DNA of 64,000 nucleotides from Mycolicibacterium lacusdiani (GCF_021916785.1 NZ_JAKCFC010000002.1:62001-126000), one strand, 5' to 3'; counted from the stretch's first letter, positions 49,301 to 58,642 are shown. Notes: a model not told the origin generated them from the letters alone. Made by a program: numbers and translations.

Positions 49301-51037
49301 TCAGGTCGCGCTGAGCAAGGATTGCGGGATGTCGACGATGCGGGAGCGCAGGTACTCGCCCAAGCCCTTCGCCTGGGCATCAGGCCGGGTCGAGGATGCC
49401 ACGCCTTCCCCCAGCAGCCCGTGCACCACAACGTTGAGCGCACGCAGGTTGGGCAGCTCGAATCGCTCTATGCGCAGCTGCGCAGCCTCCGGGCCGAGCA
49501 GCCCGCGCAGTCGCTCGACGGTTAAGTGCTCGCGCACCCAGGCATAGCCGGCGTCGTCGCGGGCCCAAAGACCGATATTGGCGTTGCCGCCCTTGTCGCC
49601 GGACCGCGCGCCCAGCACCGCACCCAGTGGCGCGCGGCACGTCGGCTCGGTCGGCGGCGCAGCGGCCGAGCTGCCCGCGACTTTCGCGCCCGGCACGCTA
49701 CCGGTCGGCGGATCGGCGATCGTCCGGCGCTCACCGTCGGGCAGCACCACGACCTGCGTCACGCTCGACCGGGGCACGGCCGCTGGACGGTACACGCCGA
49801 ACGCCGACTCCGACGTGGGTGGCGTGGTGGTGTGGAAGCCCGCGTACCCGGCCAAAGCGATCTCCATGATTGCGCTCGAGAACGCCCGGCCGACCTTGCG
49901 CGGGTCGGTGTCCTTGACCGTGATCCGCAAGTGCGCGCACGCCTGGTCGTTGGTGGGGGCGTCCGGTGTGTCGAAACGCAGAAACCGGACGTCGACCTCG
50001 GCGAAGGACCCCCGGCCGCCGAGGATGTCGAACAGCTGCTGCTGCGCGAACGCGGCTTTCGCCTCCAGGTCCAAGCCGGTGAGCACCACCGTCATGGTGT
50101 TCCGGTAGCCCCCGACCTCGTTCAGCGCCACCTTGAGCGTCTCCGGTGGCGGGCTGCCGGTGACACCCGTGATCGCCACCCGGTGCTCGGCCTGCTGGGC
50201 CAGCGAGATCGTGTCGAAGTGAGTCACCACGTCGGGCCCCAAATAGGCCGGCTCGGCGATCTCGTAGAGCAGCTGGGCGGTGACCGTACCGACCGACACC
50301 AGCCCCCCGGTGTCGGCGTGCTTGGTGATCACCGACGAGCCGTCGGCCGCCACCTCCGCGATCGGGAAGCCCGGGTAGCGACGGTCGGTGATCTCGTCGA
50401 GGAAGGCGTAGTTGCCGCCCGTGGCCTGTGGTCCGCATTCGATGACGTGGCCGGCCACGACGGCACCGGCGAGCCGGTCCCAGTCGGTGCGCTCCCACCC
50501 GTGCCACCAGGCGGCCGGGCCGACGACCAGCGAGGCGTCTGTCACCCGTCCGGTGACGACGACGTCGGCGCCCGCACCCAGCGCTTCGGCGATACCCCAG
50601 CCCCCGAGGTAGGCGTTGGCCGACACCGGCTTGACCTCACCGACCGCAGGGGTGATCGCGGAGAGGTTCCCGCGCAGGTCGTCACCTTCGACGTGGGCGA
50701 TCCGGACGGCGATACCGAGCCGGTCCGCAAGCTCGCGCAATCTGACGGCCAGCCCGGCCGGGTTGAGCCCACCGGCGTTGGCCACGATCTTGATACCGCG
50801 GTCGGAACAGGTGCCCAACACCTGCTCCATCTGGGTCAGGAACGTGCGCGCGTAGCCGCCCGCCGGATCCTTCGCCTGGGCCTTCGCCAGGATGAGCATC
50901 GTCAGTTCAGCGAGGTAGTCCCCGCAGAGCACGTCGATGCTCTGCTCGCCCGTCCCGCCCTCGACCATCTCCCGCGCCGCGGCGATCCGGTCGCCGTAGA
51001 AGCCCGAGCAATTGCCGATACGGACCGGGTCCCTCAC
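49301..51037 (-). CDS. AtuA-like acyclic terpene utilisation protein (DUF1446)
   Basis: A 578-residue protein from GTG 51037, whose start overlaps the preceding stop (GTGA). The first ~440 residues are the DUF1446/AtuA domain: IGNCSGFYGDR at the N-terminus, DVLCGDYLAELTM, IVANAGGLNPAGL and GADVVVTGRVTDASLV. The last ~100 residues add an AtuA-C-like domain with GARSGDKGGNANIGLW. AtuA is required for citronellol/geraniol growth in Pseudomonas, though its reaction is unclear. With the carboxylase, enoyl-CoA hydratase and dehydrogenases it points to a terpenoid or related branched-acid pathway. Confidence 0.85.
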   Translation of the reverse strand: MRDPVRIGNCSGFYGDRIAAAREMVEGGTGEQSIDVLCGDYLAELTMLILAKAQAKDPAGGYARTFLTQMEQVLGTCSDRGIKIVANAGGLNPAGLAVRLRELADRLGIAVRIAHVEGDDLRGNLSAITPAVGEVKPVSANAYLGGWGIAEALGAGADVVVTGRVTDASLVVGPAAWWHGWERTDWDRLAGAVVAGHVIECGPQATGGNYAFLDEITDRRYPGFPIAEVAADGSSVITKHADTGGLVSVGTVTAQLLYEIAEPAYLGPDVVTHFDTISLAQQAEHRVAITGVTGSPPPETLKVALNEVGGYRNTMTVVLTGLDLEAKAAFAQQQLFDILGGRGSFAEVDVRFLRFDTPDAPTNDQACAHLRITVKDTDPRKVGRAFSSAIMEIALAGYAGFHTTTPPTSESAFGVYRPAAVPRSSVTQVVVLPDGERRTIADPPTGSVPGAKVAGSSAAAPPTEPTCRAPLGAVLGARSGDKGGNANIGLWARDDAGYAWVREHLTVERLRGLLGPEAAQLRIERFELPNLRALNVVVHGLLGEGVASSTRPDAQAKGLGEYLRSRIVDIPQSLLSAT

Positions 51038-51846
51038 GACACACCTCCGTCGAACTGTCCTGCGGTGCGCCCGCCACCGGGAGGTCCGGCGAAGGCCTGC
51101 GCGATGGAGAGCCACTGGTCGGCGAGCGGACCGGTGACGTGCAGTGCGGTGTCGTCGCGATGCCTGCGCTGGGTGACGAGCAGGCAGAAGTCGTGCGCAG
51201 TGCCGGTGACCCGGTTGGGCACGCCGTCGGGGCCCCAGGTCCACAGCGCGGCCCCCGGTGCGGTGAGCTCGACACGGACGGGCTCCTCGGGCACCTCCAG
51301 GCCGTTGGCCATGTAGCTGAACGCCCGCGCTCCCACGCCGATGTGGGCGACGTGGCGCAACCGGGCCGAGGGCACACGGGTCACTCCCAGCGCGTCGGCG
51401 ATGTCCTGACCGTGCGCCCAGGTCTCCATGATCCGCGCGGTCAGCGAGGAAGCCGCGCTCATGGGGAGGCCGAACCATGGCACCCGCACTGAGGGGTCGA
51501 TCGTGGCGAAGGCAGCGACGAGGGCGCGGCGCGCGCCGTCGAACCAGGACAGCAGCTCGGTTCCCGGCATCGACCGGTAGCGCTCGGCGATGGTGTCCGG
51601 GGAAATCTGGCCGTCGGCCAGCATGGGCAGCATCTCGGCGGTGAACCCGTCGGGGTCGGTGGCTGACCGCACCGCGGCGTCGTCGAAGAACGCAAGATGG
51701 CTGATCTGATCGCGGACCGCCCAGCCTGCTGCGGGGGTGGGCGCGTCCCACCCGGCCGGGCCGTCGGGCAACTCGGCGATCAGCGACCTCAGGTCGGCCG
51801 TCTCCGCCTCGATGTCGGTGATCAAGGACTCCATTGTCACGGCCAC
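51034..51846 (-). CDS. TIGR03084-type protein (mycothiol-dependent isomerase/DinB-like)
   Basis: About 270 residues from GTG 51846, three bases after the hydratase stop; GTG 51840 and ATG 51834 are alternatives. The N-terminal DinB-like bundle has WAVRDQISHLAFFDD, and MMETWAHGQDIADALG-like residues (ETWAHGQD) supply further metal-type ligands: one His in each motif plus Glu/Asp. This is the TIGR03084 group of actinobacterial proteins related to mycothiol maleylpyruvate isomerase. The reaction is unknown. It lies between echA and atuA with a GTGA overlap, which ties it to the same pathway. Confidence 0.8.
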   Translation of the reverse strand: MAVTMESLITDIEAETADLRSLIAELPDGPAGWDAPTPAAGWAVRDQISHLAFFDDAAVRSATDPDGFTAEMLPMLADGQISPDTIAERYRSMPGTELLSWFDGARRALVAAFATIDPSVRVPWFGLPMSAASSLTARIMETWAHGQDIADALGVTRVPSARLRHVAHIGVGARAFSYMANGLEVPEEPVRVELTAPGAALWTWGPDGVPNRVTGTAHDFCLLVTQRRHRDDTALHVTGPLADQWLSIAQAFAGPPGGGRTAGQFDGGVS

Positions 51847-51848
51847 GG

Positions 51849-52616
51849 CTAACGTCCCTTCCAGACCGGTGTGCGCTTCTCGCGGAAGGCGGCGGGACCC
51901 TCTTGCGCGTCGGCGCTGAGGTACACCGGCTCCCATATCTGGTCGGCGAGGTCGTAGGCCTCCGTCAGGTGGTGCTCTGCGGAGAGGTATACCGTCTTCT
52001 TCGCCGCAAGTACCGAAAGCGGTGCGTTGGAAGCGATCCGCAGGGCGATCTCCTGCGTTCGGGCCCGCAGCTCCGCTGCGGGCACGACCTCGTTCACCAT
52101 CCCGACCTCGCGGGCCCGCTCGGCAGTGATCGGGTCGCCGGTCATCAGAATCTGCAGCGCAATCCGCGGCGGCAGCAGCCACGACAGCGGTACAGCCCAC
52201 GGCGAGCCGCGACCTACCTTCACCTCGCTGACCGCGAACCTGGCGTGTTCAGCCGCGACGACGAGGTCGCACTGCTGGGCCAGCAGGAATCCGCCGGCGT
52301 AGGCGATGCCGTTGACCGCGGCAATAGTCGGCTTGACGACCTCGATGTTGCGCCCGAACTGCGGCGCGAAGTCTGGTGGCGGAACCGTGAGCGCCGTCTC
52401 CGCCATCTCTTTGAGGTCCCCGCCGGCGCAGAACGCCTTGTCGCCGGCCCCGGTCAGCACCAGAACCTTGGCGGAGTCGTCGGCGTTGAAGCGGTGAACG
52501 GTGTCGAACAGTCCCTGCCGGACCGCCCCGTTGAGCGCGTTCCGCGCCTCGGGGCGATTGATCGTCAACCAGGCCACCCCGTCGACGACCTCGTAGGTGA
52601 TCGCTTCCTCGCTCAT
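51849..52616 (-). CDS. Enoyl-CoA hydratase/isomerase family protein
   Basis: A 255-residue crotonase-fold enzyme from ATG 52616. Motifs are INRPEARNALNGAV, the oxyanion segment KAFCAGGDLKEMA, and NGIAYAGGFLLAQQCDLVVAAE, followed by the trimer helix. It could hydrate the carboxylated enoyl-CoA (compare isohexenylglutaconyl-CoA hydratase AtuE or methylglutaconyl-CoA hydratase). It is the first gene of the operon echA-TIGR03084-atuA. An ACGTTACCGGGC motif at 52675 sits about 60 bases upstream, sharing the half-site seen at 36135. Confidence 0.88.
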   Translation of the reverse strand: MSEEAITYEVVDGVAWLTINRPEARNALNGAVRQGLFDTVHRFNADDSAKVLVLTGAGDKAFCAGGDLKEMAETALTVPPPDFAPQFGRNIEVVKPTIAAVNGIAYAGGFLLAQQCDLVVAAEHARFAVSEVKVGRGSPWAVPLSWLLPPRIALQILMTGDPITAERAREVGMVNEVVPAAELRARTQEIALRIASNAPLSVLAAKKTVYLSAEHHLTEAYDLADQIWEPVYLSADAQEGPAAFREKRTPVWKGR

Positions 52617-52855
52617 CAATCCCCGTCCTGATCGGCACCCGCCCTCCCGATGTGAGGGCTCGTTCACTCGCAGTACGTTACCGGGCGGAATGTCACGCCC
52701 CATTCGTACGTCAAAATCCTCAGCAAGAATGAGTCCTCTTCGCCGTTCTGCGCAATGGCGCGCCCGAGGCGCTCCTAGTCACCGTTTCGACCCGGCTCTC
52801 AGAGCAATCGGTCCCAAGTGCTGTGAACGCATGAGTCGCCGCGGGGAACCGCTCG

Positions 52856-54388
52856 TCAGCGTCCGAGGACTTGAAAGCCTTCCCATGCTTGCCGGCGGTC
52901 GGCATGGGGATCGTTCTCCACCCGCCAAGCGCGATCGAAGACCAGGACCGGACGGGCGTCGGTGGTGTAGCGCGGCCAGCCGTCTCCTGGAACTCCGGTG
53001 CGCGCGAAAGCATCCCAGCGCCCTTGCATGTCGTCGCTCACGCGCAGGGCCGAGCGGCGGTCGCGCCCGGCGCTGAGTAGCCGACCGAGGGGCGTGCGGT
53101 AGGCGTCGAACACCGCAAGAAGCTCCGTCGCATGGGTGGCACCCAGCCCGGCCCATTGCAGAGTTCGCGGGGCGAAGTCATAGCGGTACAGATATGTGGG
53201 GGCGTGCCGACTGTGGGAGTCCGCGAGCTGCCACAGTGTCGATCCGAATGTGAAGTCGGCCCCCAGTCGGATACAGGCATCGGGGGCTGGATACTCAGGA
53301 TAAGCAGCGGTAATGCGCTCGCGATAGGTGGGTTCCGCTCCCGCTAGTAACGCTTCGATCTTCGCTTCGTTCGTGGGAAGGAGTTTGAGGAAGCGAGTGA
53401 ACAACCGGCCCTCGTCGGCGTTCGTACCGATGATCAGCGGCACACGGTACGCCTTGCCTTCGCGCATCGCTTGAATGGGGTCGAGCGGTAGATAGTCGGT
53501 TCCGAAGGTGCATCCCACCGGGTAACCGCCGGCAAGGTCCGATGCACTCGTGGTGAGCAAGCGATCGAATGCATTCACCAGTTGAGCAGGACGCGCCGCC
53601 AGCAGGCGGCGGGCGGGCTCCCGATCCTCGGCGCCGAGAATGGATGCGAACTTAACGGCGAACTCCGCGGCCAACTCCTTGGAGCGGGATAGCGCGCCGG
53701 CCGGACTTTGTGAGATAGCCCGCGCGAAGAGCCCTTTAGCCGCTGGCACGGCCAGCAATGTGGTAACGGCATGCGCGCCCGCGCTCTCTCCGAAGATCGT
53801 CACGTTATCGGGATCGCCGCCGAATGCCGCGATGTTCTCGCGTACCCACCTGAGCGCCGACACGAGGTCGCGCAAGTAGAGGTTGTCGTCAATACGGATG
53901 TGTGCGGTGGACAGCGACGACAGGTCGACAGCCCCTAGCGCGCCGAGGCGGTAGTTCGCCGATACGTACACGCAACCGCTGCGGGCAAGCGACGCACCAT
54001 CATAGATCGGTGTCGCGGAACTGCCCAGGAAGTACGCCCCGCCGTGAATGAAGAACATCACGGGCAGAGGTCGGTCCGACGCGCCCTCGGGGGCAACGAC
54101 GTTGAGGGTGAGGCAGTCCTCGCTCATACGCTGGAACTTGCCCGGACCGACGATTGTGTACCGGCGGGGCTGCGGAGCGCAGTAGCGGAATTGGTGACAT
54201 CGTCGAACGCCCACCCACGGCTCGACCGGCTGGGGCGCCCTGAATCGCAAGGCGCCGACCGGTGGCTTGGCGTAGGGAATGGACCGCCATCGATTCACGC
54301 CGTCTCGCGCGAATCCTTCGATGGCGCCGGGCGCGATGTCCGTGCGGACAGGCTTCACTGGCATCAATCGACAATAGCGAATGAGCAT
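52856..54388 (-). CDS. Type B carboxylesterase
   Basis: A 510-residue esterase (ATG 54388, or ATG 54364). Signatures are the N-terminal YAKPPVGALRFRAPQPVEPW, the EDCLTLNV motif (90-97), oxyanion HGG (115-117) and the nucleophile elbow GESAG with Ser202. Glu and His of the triad lie further on (NADEGR near 310, ATHATEL near 425). No signal peptide is obvious, so it is probably cytoplasmic. An esterase is what Baeyer-Villiger products need to release alcohol and acid, making it a likely partner of the monooxygenases. Confidence 0.88.
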   Translation of the reverse strand: MLIRYCRLMPVKPVRTDIAPGAIEGFARDGVNRWRSIPYAKPPVGALRFRAPQPVEPWVGVRRCHQFRYCAPQPRRYTIVGPGKFQRMSEDCLTLNVVAPEGASDRPLPVMFFIHGGAYFLGSSATPIYDGASLARSGCVYVSANYRLGALGAVDLSSLSTAHIRIDDNLYLRDLVSALRWVRENIAAFGGDPDNVTIFGESAGAHAVTTLLAVPAAKGLFARAISQSPAGALSRSKELAAEFAVKFASILGAEDREPARRLLAARPAQLVNAFDRLLTTSASDLAGGYPVGCTFGTDYLPLDPIQAMREGKAYRVPLIIGTNADEGRLFTRFLKLLPTNEAKIEALLAGAEPTYRERITAAYPEYPAPDACIRLGADFTFGSTLWQLADSHSRHAPTYLYRYDFAPRTLQWAGLGATHATELLAVFDAYRTPLGRLLSAGRDRRSALRVSDDMQGRWDAFARTGVPGDGWPRYTTDARPVLVFDRAWRVENDPHADRRQAWEGFQVLGR

Positions 54389-54581
54389 TCACACCAGCGC
54401 CCGGTTCTGCCCATGAGTCGCCGTGTCGGGCGCGGTTGTGCCTCCCACTGATGACTCACTCGGGTTGGGTCAGCAGCCCGCGGCCGTCGGTGACATCTTG
54501 GCTGATTCTTGAGGACCGGGTGTGTCATTCCAGGAGGGGACGCTTCCCATGGCCGGGAATCTCCGGGCCACTGGGACACCC

Positions 54582-55589
54582 TCAGTGTTTTGAGAGCCGG
54601 TACGCGCTCGGAGAGCGGCCGGTCCATCGCTTGAAGGCATGCGAGAAGTTGGTGAGGTCGCCATACCCGAGTTCCGTGGCGACCTGGCTCGCCGAACGTG
54701 TGAGTAACAGCATCATCGCGCTCTCGCGCAAACACGACTCGCGCAATTCGCGGAAGGTGGTGCCCTCTTCGGAGAGGCGCCGTTTGAGTGTGCTCGTGGA
54801 CACCGCGAGTTCGTCTGCGACCCACTGGCTACTTCGCCGTCCGGGATCCTTCTCCAACAGTCGTCTCACCTTCTCCGAGAAGGATGTGGCTCCGCGACGC
54901 TCGTCGAGAGCCCGCTTCAATTGGGCGATGACGAGTCGATACGCGAGGGGATCGGAGAACCGGCACACGTCATCAAGTGTGTCGACGGGAACGTGAAGGT
55001 AGGACTTCGGGGCGTCAAAGAAGAGGCGCCCGGGTGGCACCACGTCCTCGTCGAGATCGTTCAGGGCAACGGGCGCTGGCCAACCCAGGTGGAGTGTGAC
55101 GGTGGGCGCGTCACCTACGAGCATGTTCAGCAGTCGCAACAACGCCAACCCGGTGTATGTGACGGCCAGGCAGTCCAGGGCCGGATCGCTCGTGTGTCCC
55201 AAGAGTTCGACGGTGAGGCCTTGGTCACTTGGACGGAATTGTGCATTGATAGCCGTGGTGATGAGCGGCAGATAGGTGAGCAGCTCCACGATCTCGGCTA
55301 CCGAGCCTGCGCTGACCAGCGGAACACTCAACGGGCCGAAGGACGTTACCTGGGCTTGTCGAGCGAACGCGAAGCCCAGCAGGGTTGCCCGGTCGATCTC
55401 GAGATCGGGGTAGACCTCGCGAAACCACCGTAACGGGGCCTGGATGTCACGCCGGATCAGCGTCGCCTCGTCGGTTCCTTCGCGAGCCATGATGTTGCGA
55501 AGCTGCGCGACGGCGTCGGGGTCGAGTGCTTGACTCTCGAGCATTTGAACGAACGCAAGTGGGGGCACACCCACGTCATCGAGGTTCAT
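54582..55589 (-). CDS. AraC-family regulator of the CYP153 operon
   Basis: A 335-residue regulator; ATG 55589 is chosen because AGAGGGGGG precedes it at good spacing. The N-terminal ~200 residues are the ligand-type domain of the AraC subgroup found in lipid and alkane loci. The C-terminus has the two helix-turn-helix units: SSQWVADELAVSTSTLKRRL and ASQVATELGYGDLTNFSHAF followed by KRWTGRSPSAYR. It is divergent from the ferredoxin-P450-reductase operon and probably activates it, as AraC proteins do in other CYP153 loci. The palindrome at 55666 is a candidate site. Confidence 0.87.
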   Translation of the reverse strand: MNLDDVGVPPLAFVQMLESQALDPDAVAQLRNIMAREGTDEATLIRRDIQAPLRWFREVYPDLEIDRATLLGFAFARQAQVTSFGPLSVPLVSAGSVAEIVELLTYLPLITTAINAQFRPSDQGLTVELLGHTSDPALDCLAVTYTGLALLRLLNMLVGDAPTVTLHLGWPAPVALNDLDEDVVPPGRLFFDAPKSYLHVPVDTLDDVCRFSDPLAYRLVIAQLKRALDERRGATSFSEKVRRLLEKDPGRRSSQWVADELAVSTSTLKRRLSEEGTTFRELRESCLRESAMMLLLTRSASQVATELGYGDLTNFSHAFKRWTGRSPSAYRLSKH

Positions 55590-55665
55590 TGACCACCCCC
55601 CTCTGAGCCGAATCCACAAGTTCTTGGTCCCGGCGAACATAGCCGAAGCGCCCATCTTCGACAAG

Positions 55666-55679
55666 GCTTGTTAACAAGC
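55666..55679 (+). promoter_or_regulatory. Perfect 14-base palindrome before the ferredoxin-P450 operon
   Basis: GCTTGTTAACAAGC is a perfect palindrome 32 bases upstream of the ferredoxin ATG, between it and the divergent AraC gene. A dyad with no spacer is unusual for AraC (which prefers direct repeats), so a second regulator may bind here. Confidence 0.65.
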
Positions 55680-55710
55680 ATTCACACCAAGGACGACCGA
55701 GGAGATGGTT

Positions 55711-56031
55711 ATGGCCGTTGTCACTTTTGTCTCCCACGACGGCGACAAGCACGTGGTGCCCCTCGAGGAGGGTAAGTCACTGATGCAGGTCGCGACCAAC
55801 AATGCAGTGCCCGGCATCGACGGCGACTGCGGAGGCGAGGCCGCGTGCGGGACCTGCCACGTCGTCGTCGATCCGCAGTGGTCCGATGAGGTCGGCTCCT
55901 CCGGCGCCGGTGAAGAGGAGATGCTGGCGATGAACCCCGAGCGCCAGCCGACCTCTCGGCTGTCCTGCCAGATGCCGGTCTCCGAGGCGTGGGATGGGTT
56001 GATCGTCCACACGCCAGAGTTCCAGATGTAA
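55711..56031 (+). CDS. [2Fe-2S] ferredoxin for the CYP153 system
   Basis: A 106-residue adrenodoxin/putidaredoxin-type ferredoxin. Cys40, Cys46, Cys49 (C-x5-C-x2-C) and Cys86 bind the cluster. ATG 55711 is preferred over 55705 because AGGAG (55700-55704) is then six bases away. It carries electrons from the reductase at 57440 to the P450 at 56052. It is the first gene of the operon, 20 bases before the P450. Confidence 0.92.
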   Translation: MAVVTFVSHDGDKHVVPLEEGKSLMQVATNNAVPGIDGDCGGEAACGTCHVVVDPQWSDEVGSSGAGEEEMLAMNPERQPTSRLSCQMPVSEAWDGLIVHTPEFQM

Positions 56032-56051
56032 CGACGAGAGGACACACAGAC

Positions 56052-57443
56052 GTGACCGGTATTCGCGAGGCAGTTACCGCCAAGGCTCGGGCCACCATTC
56101 CGTTGGACCGATTGATCCAGGGCGCCCACCTTTACGACAAGACCCGTCGCTGGGTTACCGGCACCAACGGTGAGAAAATCTTCACTGAGCGACCGATCCC
56201 GCCGGCTGCCGAACTCGAACTGACCGACATCGACCTCAGCGATCCTTTTCTCTACCGTCAGGGTCGCTGGAAGTCGTATTACGAGCGCCTCCGCAACGAG
56301 GCCCCTGTGCACTATCAGGCCAACAGCGCGTTCGGCCCGTTCTGGTCCGTCACCAGACATGCCGACATCGTATCCGTCGACAAGAACCACGAGGTCTTCT
56401 CCGCCGAGCCGTTGATCGTGATCGGAACCCCCCCTCGTTTTCTCGATATCGCGATGTTCATCGCGATGGATCCGCCGGAACACGACAGGCAGCGGGCCGC
56501 TGTCCAAGGCGTGGTGGCACCCAAGAACCTGCGTGAGATGGAGAGCCTCATTCGGGAGCGCGTCCGTGACGTGCTCGACGATCTCCCGCTCGGCGAACCG
56601 TTCAACTGGGTGCAGCACGTCTCGATCGAGCTAACTGCGCGCATGCTCGCCACGCTGCTCGACTTCCCGTTCGAGCAGCGGCGCAAGCTCGTCGAATGGT
56701 CCGATCTGGCCACCTCGATGGAGCAAGCCAACGGTGGCCCCTCGGACAACGATGAGGTGTTTCGTGGAATGGTCGATATGGCGCGAGGTCTCAGCGCTCA
56801 TTGGCGGGATAAGGCAGCTCGGACAGCTGCCGGCGAGCAGCCCGGCTTCGATTTGATCACCATGTTGCAGAGTGACGAGAGCACCAAGGACCTGATCGAC
56901 CGCCCGATGGAGTTTCTGGGGAACTTGGTATTGCTGATCGTGGGCGGCAACGATACGACCCGCAATTCCATGAGCGGTGGTGTTCTCGCGCTTAACGAGT
57001 TCCCTGACCAGTTTCAGAAGCTGAAGGCGAACCCTGACCTGATCCCCAACATGGTCTCGGAGATCATCCGGTGGCAAACCCCGCTCGCCTATATGCGGCG
57101 GATCGCCAAGGCGGACACCGTCTTGAACGGACAGTTCATCCGGAAGGGCGACAAAGTAGTCATGTGGTACGCCTCCGGCAACCGCGACGAGCGCGTATTC
57201 GATCGCCCCGACGAGCTGATCATCGACCGGGCCAACGCCCGTAACCACATCTCCTTCGGTTTCGGCGTCCATCGCTGTATGGGCAACCGACTGGCCGAAA
57301 TGCAGTTGCGAATCCTCTGGGAGGAACTCCTTCCGCGTTTCGAAGACATCGAAGTCGTCGGTGAGCCCGAGTACGTGCAGTCCAACTTCGTCAGGGGAAT
57401 CAGCAAGCTGATGGTCCGCCTCACCCCGAAAGCCGGCGCATGA
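56052..57443 (+). CDS. Cytochrome P450, CYP153-like terminal hydroxylase
   Basis: A 463-residue class I P450 from GTG 56052. It shows MFIAMDPPEHDRQR (C helix), the I-helix oxygen-activation motif GGNDTTRNSM (about 298), ExxR in SEIIRWQ and the haem loop FGFGVHRCMGNRLAE with Cys409. The text around GGVLALNEFPD and VVMWYASGNRD is very close to what I recall of CYP153A6 of Mycobacterium HXN-1500, a terminal hydroxylase of medium-chain alkanes and of limonene. About 40 extra N-terminal residues are present. Partner proteins flank it on both sides. Confidence 0.93.
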   Translation: MTGIREAVTAKARATIPLDRLIQGAHLYDKTRRWVTGTNGEKIFTERPIPPAAELELTDIDLSDPFLYRQGRWKSYYERLRNEAPVHYQANSAFGPFWSVTRHADIVSVDKNHEVFSAEPLIVIGTPPRFLDIAMFIAMDPPEHDRQRAAVQGVVAPKNLREMESLIRERVRDVLDDLPLGEPFNWVQHVSIELTARMLATLLDFPFEQRRKLVEWSDLATSMEQANGGPSDNDEVFRGMVDMARGLSAHWRDKAARTAAGEQPGFDLITMLQSDESTKDLIDRPMEFLGNLVLLIVGGNDTTRNSMSGGVLALNEFPDQFQKLKANPDLIPNMVSEIIRWQTPLAYMRRIAKADTVLNGQFIRKGDKVVMWYASGNRDERVFDRPDELIIDRANARNHISFGFGVHRCMGNRLAEMQLRILWEELLPRFEDIEVVGEPEYVQSNFVRGISKLMVRLTPKAGA

Positions 57444-58642
57444 CTTTGCATCGAGCGGTCATCGTGGGCGCCAGCCACGCGGGCGCCCAACTGGCGGCCA
57501 GCCTTCGTCAAGAAGGATGGGACGGCGAGATCGTCCTCGTCGGCAATGAGTCGGCGTTGCCACACCATCGGCCCCCGCTGTCGAAGGCATATCTGGCCGG
57601 GAAGTGCACAGTCGACGAGTTGGCGATCCGCAACGCCGAGTTTTACACCAAGCAGCGAATCAAGCTCATGGATGCGACGGTGGAGGTGCTCGACCGCTCC
57701 GCCGGTCACCTCTCGCTGACCACCGGCGACGCATTGCCCTACGACAAGCTCGCGCTGTGCACAGGTGCCCGGCCTCGCCGGCTCTCCATCCCGGGAGCCG
57801 ACCTGCCCGGGGTGTGTTACCTACGCACTGCGGCGGACGTCGCGATGATCAGAGAGCGGACCAGCCCCGGGCGTCGTGCCGTGATCGTCGGTGGTGGCTA
57901 CATCGGACTGGAGGCAGCCGCCTCATTGCGCGCACTGGGGCTGGAGGTCACCGTCCTCGAGGCCACCGAGCGGGTCCTCGAACGGGTCACCGCCCCCGCG
58001 GTATCAGCGTTCTTCGACCGGATCCACCGCGAGGAGGGCGTTGACATCCAGACGGACGCGCTGGTCGATGCCATGTCCGGAGACGGCAGGGTCCGCGAAG
58101 TAATCCTGGCCAGTGGCGAATCAATCCCCGCCGACCTCGTCATCGTCGGCATCGGCGTCGAGCCGAACACCGATCTCGCTGCCGCCGCGGGCCTGGCCAT
58201 CGACAACGGCGTCGTGATCGACGACCAGGCCCGGACCACCGACCCCGACATCGTGGCTGCCGGGGACTGCGCCAGCCACCACATGGCCCGTTACGGCCGT
58301 CGCATCCGCCTGGAGTCCGTGCCAGGCGCAGGCGAGCAGGCCAAAGTCGCCGCCGCGACCATCTGCGGTAAGTCGAAGAAAGTCGCAGCGCTGCCATGGT
58401 TCTGGTCCGATCAATACGACGTGAAGCTCCAGATCGCCGGTCTCAACACCGGATACGACGAGGTCGTCCTCAGCGGCGACCCGACCCGAGACCGCGACTT
58501 CACCTGCTTCTACCTGCGGGCCGGCGAACTCATTGCCGCCGACTGCATCAACCGACCCCGCGACTTCGTATTCAGCAAGCGGGTCATCACGCAGCAAGTC
58601 CCGATCGAACGGGCCGAACTGATGCTCGCCGGCCCGGCCTGA
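57440..58642 (+). CDS. NADH:ferredoxin reductase of the CYP153 system
   Basis: A 400-residue FAD enzyme of the putidaredoxin-reductase family. Motifs are VIVGASHAGAQLAASL at the N-terminus (FAD), VIVGGGYIGLEAAASL near residue 150 (NADH) and AAGDCASH near 273 (FAD). It passes electrons from NADH to the [2Fe-2S] ferredoxin. The start overlaps the P450 stop by four bases (ATGA), completing the three-gene operon. Confidence 0.92.
   Translation: MTLHRAVIVGASHAGAQLAASLRQEGWDGEIVLVGNESALPHHRPPLSKAYLAGKCTVDELAIRNAEFYTKQRIKLMDATVEVLDRSAGHLSLTTGDALPYDKLALCTGARPRRLSIPGADLPGVCYLRTAADVAMIRERTSPGRRAVIVGGGYIGLEAAASLRALGLEVTVLEATERVLERVTAPAVSAFFDRIHREEGVDIQTDALVDAMSGDGRVREVILASGESIPADLVIVGIGVEPNTDLAAAAGLAIDNGVVIDDQARTTDPDIVAAGDCASHHMARYGRRIRLESVPGAGEQAKVAAATICGKSKKVAALPWFWSDQYDVKLQIAGLNTGYDEVVLSGDPTRDRDFTCFYLRAGELIAADCINRPRDFVFSKRVITQQVPIERAELMLAGPA

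Noticed and set aside
51038..51751. Upstream extension of the AtuA-like protein to 816 residues
   Set aside because: It is the antisense-like shadow of the overlapping TIGR03084 gene; the GTGA overlap fixes the start at 51037.
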